From Pedobacter chitinilyticus (GTDB lineage: Bacteria > Bacteroidota > Bacteroidia > Sphingobacteriales > Sphingobacteriaceae): a stretch of DNA of 64,000 bases. The first letter of the stretch is position 1. Each line of letters begins with the position of its first letter. Below the pieces are notes generated by a model. That model ran no database searches. It was given only the letters and a program-made list of their open reading frames with translations, and had not been told where the DNA came from. This document shows, piece after piece, positions 1 to 10,800 of the stretch. The stretch is taken from NCBI RefSeq assembly GCF_003313385.1, contig NZ_QMHN01000002.1:320603-384602 (forward strand). Reading direction: 5' to 3'. The position numbers were made by a program, and so were the translations under genes.

Positions 1-2
1 TA

Positions 3-671
3 AAAGCAAAGGCCTATTATGCTATTGGCCTATATCCTATCCTTTTTGCTTTTGGAGCTATTTATTTATCACAATTATTGTTAAGCGGATGGAAATTTTA
101 CTTACGATATCTACTGTTCGCCATCATGCTGTTTTTCTTTTATGTGATGGTGAAAATTTTCATGCCTATTTTTAGCCCAGAGAAATACGTAGAAGCCGCT
201 AAACAAAAACTTCCTTTTAGCGAGCATACTTGGGAAGATGGTAAAAAATATCCCATTTCACAAGACTTTGCAGATATGTTAGGCTGGAAAGAACTGGCCT
301 CAAAAGTAGATTCTATTTATGAAAAATTGCCCAACAAAAATAGCGTTTTCATTTTATGCGATAACTACGGACAAGCTGGTGCCATTAACTACTACACCAA
401 ATACAAAGCGCTAAAAGCGGATGCCTTTATTCCTGATTATGTGAAGTGGTTGAATTTAGATAGAGATATTGAAACAGTCATCAGAATTAAAACTGCTTCA
501 AATACCGATTTTGAGAGGGATCATCGTCTTTTCCGAAGTGTGATGGTTGTAGATAAAATTAACAATCAATTTGCGAGGGAGAACGGCACACAAATTATCT
601 TGTTAAGCCAACCTAATGTTGATATCGATAGCTTATTGAGAAAAGAACGGGCTGCAGGTAATCTTCAATAA
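3..671 (+). CDS. GT39/ArnT-like membrane glycosyltransferase, C-terminal part (cut by window start)
   Basis: The reading frame is open to the left edge, so the true start lies outside the window; the first ATG/TTG-like codons here are internal. The visible N-terminal part is hydrophobic (KAYYAIGLYPILFAFGA, then a second membrane segment LRYLLFAIMLFFFYVMV), followed by a soluble tail of about 150 residues. The KAYYxxGxYPxxFAFGA segment resembles the last membrane helices of dolichyl-phosphate-mannose/ArnT-type (GT39, GT-C fold) glycosyltransferases of Bacteroidota, which transfer sugars from polyprenyl-phosphate carriers at the periplasmic face. The catalytic N-terminal loop is not in view, so the family call rests on the C-terminal part only. 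Confidence 0.6.
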   Translation, partial: KAKAYYAIGLYPILFAFGAIYLSQLLLSGWKFYLRYLLFAIMLFFFYVMVKIFMPIFSPEKYVEAAKQKLPFSEHTWEDGKKYPISQDFADMLGWKELASKVDSIYEKLPNKNSVFILCDNYGQAGAINYYTKYKALKADAFIPDYVKWLNLDRDIETVIRIKTASNTDFERDHRLFRSVMVVDKINNQFARENGTQIILLSQPNVDIDSLLRKERAAGNLQ

Positions 672-745
672 TTCCATCCCATAAATCACGCTGCCATAAG
701 GCTGTCAGTCTAGTCCTGCTACTTTGTTGGAAAATTGATCACAAC

Positions 746-1369
746 ATGGAAAAACTAGATTTAAGCAAAAAGTACAAAACTTATTTCACTGCTCAAAAAA
801 GTCCGCAAATTGTAGAGATTGAGCCTGCACAATTTCTTTCATTAACTGGAAAAGGCGATCCTTCTGGACAAGCTTTCTTGGAGAAAATACAAGCCTTATA
901 CGCCACTGCCTATACGCTCAAATTCATGTACAAATTGGCCAATAAAGATTTCGTGGTTTCAAAATTGGAAGCTTTATGGTGGTTTGATGAAAGTAAGTTC
1001 GCAGGAATAACTATGGACGAAGCACCTCAAAAAATCGAAAGAAGCGAGTGGGAATATCGCCTATTGATTAGGATGCCTGAATATGTGAACAATCAGGAAG
1101 TAGCCAAAGCTAAGGATACAGCCTTCGTCAAAAAAAAGTGGCCACTCATTAAGGAACTGGAACTTTTCCAAATGGCAGAAGGAAAATCAGTGCAGATGTT
1201 ACACCTTGGTCCCTTTGCCAAGGAGCCCGAAACCTTGGCCGTGATGGCTCAATTGATGAAGGAAAAAGGATTCTCTAAAAATGGACACCACCATGAAATC
1301 TATCTATCAGACTTTAACAAAACAGCACCCGATAAATTAAAAACCATTTTGAGAGAACCCGTTCGCTAG
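746..1369 (+). CDS. GyrI-like domain protein
   Basis: Soluble 207-residue protein without signal peptide or membrane segment. The layout matches the GyrI-like small-molecule-binding family: an N-terminal stretch with FLSLTGKGDPSGQAF, a central MYKLANKDFVVSKLEALWW, and a C-terminal LHLGPFAKEPETLAVM followed by HHHEIYLSD. This is the stand-alone form that is common in Bacteroidota, not fused to an AraC or MerR DNA-binding domain. The fold binds hydrophobic small molecules or, in SbmC/GyrI, gyrase. The role here is unknown. It starts 74 bases after the preceding gene and is probably transcribed alone or as a downstream gene. Confidence 0.8.
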   Translation: MEKLDLSKKYKTYFTAQKSPQIVEIEPAQFLSLTGKGDPSGQAFLEKIQALYATAYTLKFMYKLANKDFVVSKLEALWWFDESKFAGITMDEAPQKIERSEWEYRLLIRMPEYVNNQEVAKAKDTAFVKKKWPLIKELELFQMAEGKSVQMLHLGPFAKEPETLAVMAQLMKEKGFSKNGHHHEIYLSDFNKTAPDKLKTILREPVR

Positions 1370-1430
1370 CTGATTTCGACACATCATCCCTCGCATTTTT
1401 TTTACTACTTTTAGGCGTTAGAAAATCAAC

Positions 1431-3131
1431 ATGCAAAAACTACTCACTATTGTATTGGCAGCATTCACCATCAGCGCCAGTGCCCAAAGTCAAAAAGCCG
1501 AATATTTTAAGCTCACCAGAGCTGGTTTTAATGAGAAAAACGCCTATGCTACCACGGCATTTGTAGAACAGTTTTTCCGTCTCCCTGGCAATAAAGGTTT
1601 CGATGAAAGTATTTATAAAGTAGAAGAAACCCTTAAAAAAGCAGGCTATGTAAAACAGAAGCAGAATGAATTTGAAGCACCACTTACCTATCGTATCGAA
1701 AAAAGACCGATGAAACGTGATGCTTGGGAACCTGTAGATGCCAACATCAGTATTGTAGGTGAAAGTACCCCTCTCCAATCTTTCAAAACCAATAGGAACA
1801 TGATTCCTATCTACTGCCCTTCTACACCTGAAGGTGGTGTTACTGCCGAAGTGGTGTATGTAAATAAAGCAACCAAAGAAGATTTACAAGACAAGGACCT
1901 TAAGGGAAAAATTGTGTTTGGCGATATCTCTACACAACGATTAATTGGCTTGGCAGCTAAAGCCGGTGCCGTTGGTGCCATTGGCTTTTCATTACCAGCC
2001 TACAACCAACCTACCAAACACACTACCTCTATCCAATTTAGCGGTATGCAGCCTAATGCAGGCATTTGGGCACTGTTCCTATCTTATGCCTCAAAAGAAA
2101 GATTAAAAGCGGCTTGCGAAAAAGGCAAAGTCGAATTAAAAGTGAATATTACTACCAAAAGCTATGCTGCAGAAGAACTCACCATTGTAGCCAATGTAAA
2201 AGGCACCTTAAAACCTAACGAACGTTTTGTTTATAGCGCTCACGTACAAGAACCAGGCGCTAACGACAATGCTTCGGGTGTAGGTACTTTGACCGAAATG
2301 GCCCGATTAACAGCTCAATTGGTAAAAGGGGGCAAATTAAAACCTCAACGTACGTTGACCTTTTTATGGGGCGATGAAATTACTTCGACAAGGAGATATA
2401 TTGTGGAAGACAGCATCCGCGCCAAAGGTATTTTATGGGGGATGAGCTTAGACATGGTTGGCGAAGATACCGAGAAAACAGGCGGAACTTTTCTACTAGA
2501 AAAAATGCCAGATCCGTCGGCCATTTGGACCCGAGGAAATGACAAACACTCTGAATGGGGCGCTGGCGATGTGAAAGAAAAAGACCTTTTCCCACACTAC
2601 TTTAACGACTTTGTATTCGATATTTGCAAAGAGCAGGGCAAGCATGCCAACTGGACGGTAAACTTTAATCCTTTTGAAGGCGGAAGTGACCACACACCTT
2701 TTTTACAGAACAAAATACCTGGCCTTTTAATGTGGCACTTTACTGATGTCTTTTATCATACCGATAATGACAGATTAGACAAGGTATCTGCAACGACCAT
2801 GAAAAATGTAGGGATTAGCGCATTAACGGTCGCCTACACTTTAATCAGCGCTGATGAAAATACCGCTTCAGCTACTGTAGCTCAAGTTAAGGAAGATGCT
2901 TTAGCTCGCTTAAAAACAGAGTTTGATTTGAGCAAAGCAGCAATTGCCAGCGGTAAGTCGGCAAAAGATGAAAAACACATTATTGAAGTTTGGGGCAAAT
3001 GGTACATCGATGCTTTGGCAACCATTGGTAAAATGGCAGTAGATCCAAAAACTACACGTGTTGGTTCTACCATTAAAGTGGCTACTTTAGCCATAGAAAA
3101 ACAAACACAAGACTATATCAATGCTTTATAG
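1431..3131 (+). CDS. Secreted M28-family zinc aminopeptidase with PA domain
   Basis: 566 residues. An N-terminal signal peptide (MQKLLTIVLAAFTISASAQ) predicts export. Residues of about 120-240 look like a protease-associated (PA) insert (DLKGKIVFGDI, AAKAGAVGAIGF). The M28 catalytic part follows: AHVQEPGANDNASGVG supplies a His and the bridging Asp, WGDEITS the catalytic Glu region, DMVGED a metal Asp, and GGSDHTPFL the last His. M28 enzymes are co-catalytic di-zinc aminopeptidases that remove N-terminal residues from peptides. The first ligand segment is AHVQEPG where many members have H-x-D, so metal geometry may differ. It is the last gene before an intergenic inverted repeat. Confidence 0.85.
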   Translation: MQKLLTIVLAAFTISASAQSQKAEYFKLTRAGFNEKNAYATTAFVEQFFRLPGNKGFDESIYKVEETLKKAGYVKQKQNEFEAPLTYRIEKRPMKRDAWEPVDANISIVGESTPLQSFKTNRNMIPIYCPSTPEGGVTAEVVYVNKATKEDLQDKDLKGKIVFGDISTQRLIGLAAKAGAVGAIGFSLPAYNQPTKHTTSIQFSGMQPNAGIWALFLSYASKERLKAACEKGKVELKVNITTKSYAAEELTIVANVKGTLKPNERFVYSAHVQEPGANDNASGVGTLTEMARLTAQLVKGGKLKPQRTLTFLWGDEITSTRRYIVEDSIRAKGILWGMSLDMVGEDTEKTGGTFLLEKMPDPSAIWTRGNDKHSEWGAGDVKEKDLFPHYFNDFVFDICKEQGKHANWTVNFNPFEGGSDHTPFLQNKIPGLLMWHFTDVFYHTDNDRLDKVSATTMKNVGISALTVAYTLISADENTASATVAQVKEDALARLKTEFDLSKAAIASGKSAKDEKHIIEVWGKWYIDALATIGKMAVDPKTTRVGSTIKVATLAIEKQTQDYINAL

Positions 3132-3174
3132 TTAAAACATCTGTCGTTTAGACTGTTCAATTGTTGAATAGAAT

Positions 3175-3271
3175 ACCCTCTCTGCACTTTGGGCATCTCT
3201 TCCAAAGGGAGAGAAAAGCAACATCAAAACCTCTCTCCCCTTGGGAGAGATGGCGTAGCCAGAGAGGGTAT
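3175..3271. repeat. Imperfect long inverted repeat
   Basis: The left part reads taccctctctgcactttggg and the right part ends gccagagagggta, with internal complementarity (ctctcccc/ggggagag type). The whole stretch can fold into one long imperfect hairpin. It lies between convergent genes (M28 peptidase and histidine kinase), so it may also act in transcript ending. A related purine-rich ggagagggtt motif recurs near position 49535. Confidence 0.6.
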
Positions 3272-3327
3272 TTTTATGATCTGTAAATACCTTGTTTTAT
3301 TCTCTATGTAAGTTTACAGATTGATGC

Positions 3328-5691
3328 TTAAACAAACAAAATCCTGAAGGTAGTACCTACTCCTAACGTGCTCTCTACTTCTATTTTATCTCCCATGGCC
3401 TCTATTTGATTTTTGGTAATGAAAAGCCCAAAACCACGGGCATCATTATTTCCATGAAAAGTTTGGTTCAACCCAAAAAGTTTCTCGCCATTTTTAGAGA
3501 GGTCAATTCCCACTCCATTATCGCTAATGCTCAGGATATAACCACTTCCATTTGGCTCGCAGGTAATTTTGATCACAGGCTTTCGTAACGCATGGCTGTA
3601 ACGCAAAGCATTGGAAATCAAATTAAGCAGCACACTTTCCAGATAAGCCCTATTAAAATAAACAAAAACATCTTCAGTCACTTCATTAATCACTTCGGCT
3701 TGTTTACTTAAAATTTGAGCTTCTTGGGTTTGTATGGCATTGTTCACATATTCCAACAGATTAAGCGGCTCCCGCACCATATTAATGGACGTATGGATAT
3801 TTACGATGTTATTAAGGTTGTATAAAGTATCATTTAAATTCACCACTACCTTGCGCAAAAGGCTAATCATTTCACTGCGTTCTTCATCGGTTTCGGCATT
3901 ACTAATCAAGGCGGTAATTCCATCGATATTGCTGGCATGTGAACGCAAGTTGTGCGAGACGATATAAGAAAAATTAAGTAAGCGCTTATTTTGCTCGTTT
4001 ACCAGTTCGTAAGATTGATGAAGGGTTTCTTCCGCTTCTTTAACAGCAGTAATATCCATCATGATTCCCCTTATTTTCTCTGGATTCTCTAAACTAGGCT
4101 CAATGGTAAAACTGTCTCTTATCCAAATAATAGAACCATCTTTGGCTTCAATGCGATACTCATAAGCATGGTGTTTCCTGATCAACAACTCATTATCCAA
4201 ATATTGTGTCACCCTTTCAATATCTTCATGATAGATCTTTTTAAGAAAAAAACCAAGTTCCGAAGCCCACTCTTCTTGGGTGTATCCCAATATATCATAA
4301 ACCTTACTGCTCACAAAAGTATTAGCAAAGTTGTCTTTGATAGAAGCTTCCCAAACAATCCCTTCGATAGAATTGATTAACTCTTCGATATGTTTTTGTG
4401 AGGCAATGATCTGCTCTTCATAAGCCACCTGTTTGGTGATGTCATCTACAATAATGATATGGTTGCTAGGCGCTTCTCCCTCGTTCCACAACGGACTCAC
4501 AATCGCATTGGCCCAAATCACCTCTCCGTTTTTATTCACATACCTACGCACCGATGAAAACTCGCGAATTTCATTTTTCAATAAGCGTTTAAAGTCTCTT
4601 GCATCACTAGCTAAATCTTCTCCATGAATTAAGGTCTTGATTTTTTTATGGGTAAGCTCATTACTAGAATAGCCTATCAGATCACACAAAAAAGCATTCG
4701 CTTCTAAAAACTCGCCCGTAATAGAATTTACCCTTCCAATACCAATGGCAGCATTATCAAAAATGGTTTTGTACTTACTTTCGGCAGCACTCAACAGGTC
4801 GTTTTGTTCATCGAGAGTACCATATAACTGTCCCTGCTTGGTCAATAATCGAAGTAAAAGGAAACTTGATAAAATAGACAGCAGGATACCAAAAATAACT
4901 AAGGAGCCTAACTGATAGTCTGCATAAACGGCCCTAACATCCGTGAGATAAATTTTCCAATCGCCCTCTTCAAAAGTTTTGGTTTTAAAAGTATTATTGC
5001 TAAAGCTTTTGTTTCCTGGCAAAAAAAACTCCTCTTCGTTAGTAATTGGATTAACTTTAGAGAATTGGAACTTATAAAACTCTTGACTATTGTTATCAAT
5101 CCCTGCAGCTTTGAGCAGTTCATCAAGCTTAATCACTATCGCCGAAAAACCCCAAAACTTCTTGCCAATATATATCGGTAACCGTCCAACTACTCCCTTT
5201 CCCCCTTGCACCAAATCAATTGGTCCTTGATAATACATTTTACGAAGCTCAATAGCCTTTTGAGCCGCCATGGCATTTTGCTTATTTACCTTAAATAAAT
5301 CGAGGTCTAAAGCCTGCTCGTTACCTTTTAACGGATAAGTATATTTAATGACACCTTTGGGCACCAATTGCACCGCTTGCAAATAAGGATTGCTTTTAAT
5401 GATTTCGGCAGCAATTTCTTCAAAGTTACTTGGATCGCCATTTTGATTGATCGTTAGCGCTAAAGTTAAGGTAATATTTTGGCTATTTTTTAGCAATTGC
5501 TCCAAACGGAGCTCAACACTTTCCAGCATCACGCTGATTTCTTTCTCACGGTTTTCCTTTACAATAAGGTAGCGTTGATGGGCTATCAGTGAAATGATAG
5601 CAATAAGTAAAATAAAAAAAAGCGCCGCGGTAAGCTTGGGATTTAAGATAAACCAATTAGTCTTTACGGGCTGCTTGGAGCGAACAGTCAT
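3328..5691 (-). CDS. CHASE-PAS-PAS sensor histidine kinase
   Basis: 787 residues. Order of parts: first membrane helix at about 17-38, an extracytoplasmic CHASE-like sensor to about 260, second helix at about 262-284, a PAS domain at about 305-420 (IFDNAAIGIGRVN), a second PAS/PAC at about 430-555 (EYRIEAKDGSIIWIRD), a dimerisation region with the phospho-acceptor in FSYIVSHNLRSHASNI, and a C-terminal HATPase (LLNLISNALRYS, SDNGVGIDL, GFGLFITKNQIEAMG). It should sense an extracellular ligand and autophosphorylate. There is no receiver domain or response regulator next to it. It is divergent from the ECF sigma gene at 5972, with 280 bases between them. Confidence 0.9.
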   Translation of the reverse strand: MTVRSKQPVKTNWFILNPKLTAALFFILLIAIISLIAHQRYLIVKENREKEISVMLESVELRLEQLLKNSQNITLTLALTINQNGDPSNFEEIAAEIIKSNPYLQAVQLVPKGVIKYTYPLKGNEQALDLDLFKVNKQNAMAAQKAIELRKMYYQGPIDLVQGGKGVVGRLPIYIGKKFWGFSAIVIKLDELLKAAGIDNNSQEFYKFQFSKVNPITNEEEFFLPGNKSFSNNTFKTKTFEEGDWKIYLTDVRAVYADYQLGSLVIFGILLSILSSFLLLRLLTKQGQLYGTLDEQNDLLSAAESKYKTIFDNAAIGIGRVNSITGEFLEANAFLCDLIGYSSNELTHKKIKTLIHGEDLASDARDFKRLLKNEIREFSSVRRYVNKNGEVIWANAIVSPLWNEGEAPSNHIIIVDDITKQVAYEEQIIASQKHIEELINSIEGIVWEASIKDNFANTFVSSKVYDILGYTQEEWASELGFFLKKIYHEDIERVTQYLDNELLIRKHHAYEYRIEAKDGSIIWIRDSFTIEPSLENPEKIRGIMMDITAVKEAEETLHQSYELVNEQNKRLLNFSYIVSHNLRSHASNIDGITALISNAETDEERSEMISLLRKVVVNLNDTLYNLNNIVNIHTSINMVREPLNLLEYVNNAIQTQEAQILSKQAEVINEVTEDVFVYFNRAYLESVLLNLISNALRYSHALRKPVIKITCEPNGSGYILSISDNGVGIDLSKNGEKLFGLNQTFHGNNDARGFGLFITKNQIEAMGDKIEVESTLGVGTTFRILFV

Positions 5692-5883
5692 TTAGGTAGC
5701 CATTTGTGGGTTAGTCGGACAAACTTAAAATCTTTATAATCAAAATAATCTGACCTTGGTCATTTATGCCAAAATAAGATTAAGAAATGATTAATTGAAA
5801 TTAGAAGAAAAAATTGTTAGCGCTTGCTAGATGGCAATTAAAATATCCAACTATTATTTTATTTTTTAATGCAACTTTTATGT

Positions 5884-5891
5884 TAACTTTG
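5884..5891 (+). promoter_or_regulatory. Candidate -7 promoter element (TAnnTTTG)
   Basis: taactttg matches the Bacteroidota housekeeping -7 consensus TAnnTTTG, 80 bases before the FecI-type sigma gene. No convincing TTTG lies at the expected -33 distance, so this is a partial match. Confidence 0.35.
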
Positions 5892-5971
5892 GTTTAACAA
5901 CCACACTGACCAGCTTAACAACTATTTGCAACTACCTGGATATATTGCTTATCCATATAATTTTTTATTGA

Positions 5972-6535
5972 ATGTCGTACAGCTCGTTTTCGGACGTAGA
6001 ACTTGCGGAGTTATTAAAAACAGATGACTCTGTTGCTTATACTGTAATCTACAACAGGTATTTTCATGCTTTATATGTACATGCTTTCCAAAAACTGAAC
6101 GACAAACAGGAGGCGCAGGATGTGGTACACGAACTTTTTGCCCAACTGTGGAACAAACGCAGAGAACTCAATATAAGCACCAACTTAATGGGTTATTTAT
6201 ATACTGGGGTAAGGAATAAAATATTAGACCAGTTTTCTCGACAACAAGTTAGAAACAAATACATTAATTCGCTCCAAGGTTTTTTGGAAAGCAATTATAG
6301 TGTTACAGACCATAGAATCAGGGAAAAGCAGCTTACCGAACTCATTAACAAAGGTATTGCCGATTTACCAGATAAAATGCGGGAGATTTTCGAACTCAGC
6401 AGGAAAAACTCACTAAGCCACAAACAAATTGCCGCTCAGCTTAACCTCTCTGAACAAACCGTTAAAAAACAGGTTAACAATGCCTTAAGAATACTTAGAA
6501 CCAAATTAGGAACAATGCTTTTCTTATCGCTTTAA
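5972..6535 (+). CDS. ECF RNA polymerase sigma factor, FecI type
   Basis: 187 residues, a typical ECF length. Sigma region 2 is seen in AQDVVHELFAQLWNKR followed by LMGYLYTGVRNKILD. Region 4 is LPDKMREIFELSRKNSLSHKQIAAQLNLSEQTVKKQV, a helix-turn-helix. The next gene is a FecR-family anti-sigma and the third is a SusC receptor with an N-terminal STN domain, so this sigma factor is expected to respond to receptor occupancy and drive the downstream import operon. There is an 80-base gap to fecR with a T-rich tract after the stop. Confidence 0.93.
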   Translation: MSYSSFSDVELAELLKTDDSVAYTVIYNRYFHALYVHAFQKLNDKQEAQDVVHELFAQLWNKRRELNISTNLMGYLYTGVRNKILDQFSRQQVRNKYINSLQGFLESNYSVTDHRIREKQLTELINKGIADLPDKMREIFELSRKNSLSHKQIAAQLNLSEQTVKKQVNNALRILRTKLGTMLFLSL

Positions 6536-6614
6536 ATTTTTTTATTTTTTTCTACCCCCAACCTTAACGCTACTCGTCTTGTATTAATATGAGGATAAAC
6601 AATCCTTTTTATTT

Positions 6615-7745
6615 ATGAAACGAACTGAAGCAGAAGAACTATTAAATAAGTATGCAAATGGAAATTGTACTGAAGAGGAATTATCCATCTTACATACCTG
6701 GTACCTAACGCAATCCCTTGATGTGCCAGAGATTTCCGCTGAAGAAGTGGAGATGGCCAAACAAAAAGTTTGGGATAGCCTTCCAGTACATGAAACTGGC
6801 AGCTCTAAAACAGTTCAATTATTCCCTTCTAAATTGATTAAACGCATTGCTGTTGCAGCAGTTGCGGTACTCTCGCTTTCATTAGGCTATTATTTTATCC
6901 AAAAAAACCACTGGAATTTAAATAAGCCCATTGCTAAGCACGAACAAATATTACCAGGAGGAAATAAGGCTGTACTTACTTTAGCAGACGGCACTACCGT
7001 TGACTTAAACCATGTACAAAATGGATTGCTTAGTCATAGCAATGGCACCAACATTGTAAAAGCGGCTGATGGTAAGATTGTGTATAACAATAATGCTGGC
7101 GAAACAAAATCCGTAGCATGGAACACCTTAAGCATCCCAGCAGGTGGCTATTATAATGTTATCTTAAGCGATGGCACAGTGGTTTGGCTAAACGCTAAAT
7201 CGAGCCTAAAATACCCAACCGAGTTTACAGGTAAAGACCGGATTGTAGAACTTAACGGCGAAGGATATTTTGAAGTAGCGCACAGAAACAACCAACCATT
7301 TAAAGTAATTACAGAGCATCAAACGGTGGAAGTATTAGGCACACATTTCAATATCAATGCTTATCATGACGAGCAAAGTACCACTACTACCTTATTAGAA
7401 GGCAGCGTAAAAGTGATTGCATCAGGCACTCAAAAAATACTAAGCCCAAATCAACAAGCAAAATTAATGAGCGGCAGCATAAATATTACACAATACAATG
7501 CAGAAAACGCCATAGATTGGGTAAATAATGATTTCATCTTCGACAATGAAGACCTCAGCAGTATCATGAGAAAAATATCGAGGTGGTATAATGTAGAAGT
7601 TTCTTATCCATCTCATTTGGCAAATCTAGAATTTACAGGGTCTATTTCACGTAGTAAGAACATCACACAAGTGTTAAAAATAATGGAACTCACAGGAATG
7701 GTAAACTTTAAAGTAGAAGGAAGGAGGATTACTGTAATGCAATAG
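6615..7745 (+). CDS. FecR-family anti-sigma factor
   Basis: 376 residues. The cytoplasmic N-terminus (about 1-75, EAEELLNKYANGNCTEEE) would bind the sigma factor. One membrane helix follows at about 78-97 (RIAVAAVAVLSLSLGYYFI). The periplasmic FecR domain spans about 165-270 (SIPAGGYYNVILSDGTVVWL, GEGYFEVAH, VLGTHFNINAY), and a DUF4974-type C-terminal domain ends the protein (DLSSIMRKISRWYNVEV). It passes the signal from the STN domain of the TonB receptor to the FecI-type sigma factor. Confidence 0.93.
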   Translation: MKRTEAEELLNKYANGNCTEEELSILHTWYLTQSLDVPEISAEEVEMAKQKVWDSLPVHETGSSKTVQLFPSKLIKRIAVAAVAVLSLSLGYYFIQKNHWNLNKPIAKHEQILPGGNKAVLTLADGTTVDLNHVQNGLLSHSNGTNIVKAADGKIVYNNNAGETKSVAWNTLSIPAGGYYNVILSDGTVVWLNAKSSLKYPTEFTGKDRIVELNGEGYFEVAHRNNQPFKVITEHQTVEVLGTHFNINAYHDEQSTTTTLLEGSVKVIASGTQKILSPNQQAKLMSGSINITQYNAENAIDWVNNDFIFDNEDLSSIMRKISRWYNVEVSYPSHLANLEFTGSISRSKNITQVLKIMELTGMVNFKVEGRRITVMQ

Positions 7746-7870
7746 CTTACCCTATTACCTGCTTAGCCAAAAAAAATCCAGCGGTGGTTGCAACACCTCT
7801 GGACAAATATTTAGGCTGCGCTTGAAAATTTGACTTAACTAACTAACAACACCTAAACACAAACAAATGT

Positions 7871-10800
7871 ATGAATTTTCACATGACATTAAAAAACGGT
7901 CGTGATGCCCGTTTGTATGCCAGAATTCTGTTAAAATTGAAACTGACCCTAATCATCTTAACAACGGTAATTCTACAAAGTAGTGCCGCTAGCTTTGCGC
8001 AGATTACCATCAAGGAAAAATCTGCTTCGTTAGAGAGCATTCTACAAAAAATCAGAAAGCAAAGTGGCTACGATTTTTTCTACAGTAACACAATGTTGAA
8101 AAACACCAAACCAGTGTCTATCAATGTAAAAAACGTGAGTGTAGAAGAAGTTTTGAAGATCACCTTCAAAGACCAACCGTTAACTTATACAATTGACCAA
8201 AAGGCAATTGTACTACGATACAATCGTGAGCCAGAACGCAATGCCCTTTTGCAAAAAACAATTGTTGGAAAGGTAGTGGATGAAAAAAACGAACCTATCC
8301 CAGGTGCTTCGGTAAGAGTAAAAGGAATGCCTACAGCGCCTATTGCCATCACAGATGCCAAAGGTAACTTTATGATTTCGGCTACCGAAGAGCAAACGCT
8401 TACGGTAACTTATATCGGCTATGAAACGCAGGAAATAGTCTTAAAAGACAAAAAGCTCCCACTCACTGTTAAGCTTAAAGAAAAAGAAACAATGATGAAG
8501 GATGTCGTAATTACGGGGATGTTCGAACGTAAAAAGGAATCTTTTACTGGAGCAAGCGCATCTTTTTCTGGTGAACAGTTAAAAGCATTGGGTAATCAAA
8601 ACGTGATCCAAAGTCTAAGAACACTAGACCCATCGTTTATTCAAATTGAAAATAACACAATGGGATCAAATCCCAACGTTTTACCAAAAATAGAATTGAG
8701 AGGTCAAACAAGTATCACCACTTCTTCTCTTAAAGATCAGTTTTCGGTTGACCCTAACCAACCACTATTTATCCTTGACGGATTTGAAACCTCGTTAAGG
8801 TACATTATTGATTTGGACATGAATACTGTAGCATCAATTTCAATTTTAAAGGATGCTGCGTCCACTGCTATTTACGGTTCAAGGGCTGCCAATGGTGTAA
8901 TCGTAGTTGAAACAAAGAAACCCTTACCTGGAAAATTGAGAGTAAGCTATACTTCAGATCTTCAAATGGAAATGCCAGACCTTTCTTCGTACAACATGAT
9001 GAACGCTTCTGAAAAACTGGAATTTGAAAGATTAGCAGGTCGCTACAAGGAATTCAACAATATCGTTAACAGGCAGTTGGCATTAGATGAAGTATATAAT
9101 AATCGCCTAAAAAATGTACTAAGAGGCGTAGATACTTACTGGTTAAGTCAGCCTTTACAAACTGGTTTTTCACAAAGGCATTCTATTAATGTGTCTGGAG
9201 GTGATAATACTATTCGTTATGATTTGGGCGCTAACATTAAAAATAATAATGCGGCAATGATCGGTGAAAAAAGAAAAGATTGGGGCACTAATTTAAATCT
9301 TACCTATAGATCAGGAATTTTAAATTTTGGAAACAGGACCTACATTAGTGGTGCAAACGCAACGGCTTCCCCTTACGGAAGTTACGCTACTTGGGCAAGA
9401 ACCAATCCTTATTACGAACTGTTGCCTGCAAGCCAAAAGTATCTTGAGGTAACTATTTCGCCTTCTGTATATGCCGACGGTCTTGATGCAAACGCTAATG
9501 AATTGATCCCTAACCCCTTTTATAACGCCTCACTAGCTAGTTTTGATAAAACATCGTATTTTAATTTAACTAATAATTTTCAAGCTGTTGCAGATTTTAC
9601 ACGTTCTTTAAAACTGCAATTGAATGCACAGATTACAAAAAACGATTCGCAGTCAACCAAATTCATATCGCCGCTTAATACCGCTTATGATGAAGTTACC
9701 GACCCTACATTACGTGGCAGTTACACTTATTTCAAACAATCTGCGCTAGGGTACAATGTCAATTTAAACTTGGGCTACACTAATACTATTGCGCAAAAAC
9801 ATATCCTTACGGGAAATTTAAGAGCCGAGATTGCTCAAAATAATCAGTCTTTGAACGGTTACACTGCAGTGGGCTTTCCTAGTGCTAGCAATGGTAATCC
9901 CGCTTTTGCTTATGGTTTTGCCACTGGATCAACGCCAATTGCTGCCAATTCATTAGTAAGAAGAAACTCATTGATCGCGTCCTTCAACTATTCGTATGAT
10001 TTCCGCTACAACCTTGACTTAAGTGCAAGTGTTGATGGGACGACAGCATTTGGGTCAAACAAGCGCTATAAACCTTACTATGCTGTGGGAGTAAGTTGGA
10101 ATTTGAACAAAGAAAACTTCTTGAAAGCAGTAAATTGGATAGATCTCCTAAAGCTGCGAGGTAATATTGGGATCAATGGCAATCAAAATTTCGGAAATGT
10201 AAGCCAATCCGTTTACAACTATTATCCTACTATTAATAGTATGGGACAGGGTGTCTACTTATCAGCTTTGGGTGCGCCAAATCTAGAGTGGCAAACTACA
10301 CGTCAAATTAGTTTGGGCATAGATGCCAAAATGTTTAAAAACAAACTGAGTTTACAGCTTAATGCTTATCAAAAACACACCGATCCTTTAGTTATCGCCA
10401 TTACACTCCCTTCATCCACAGGATTAGACAACTATCCTTTTAACGCTGGAACTTCTACCACCAAAGGATTGGAGGCTACCATTAATTTTTCACCGATATA
10501 CAATCCAGGAGAATTTACTTGGACAGTTGGGTTAACTGGAAGCATGCTTACTCAGAAATATGACAACTTCAGCAACAAACTTTCTTCGTTAAACACTGAA
10601 TTAAGAAACAGTAATTCCTTAACCAGATACAGAGACGGCTACAGTGCGTACGATCTATGGGCAGTACCTTCCTTAGGGATAGATCCAGCAACAGGACAAG
10701 AAGTATTTGTAAAGAAAAACGGCATGTACACCTTTGACTATAATACCAATGATCAGGTAGTCGTAGGTTCATCCAGGCCAAATGCAGAAGGCGTAATTAG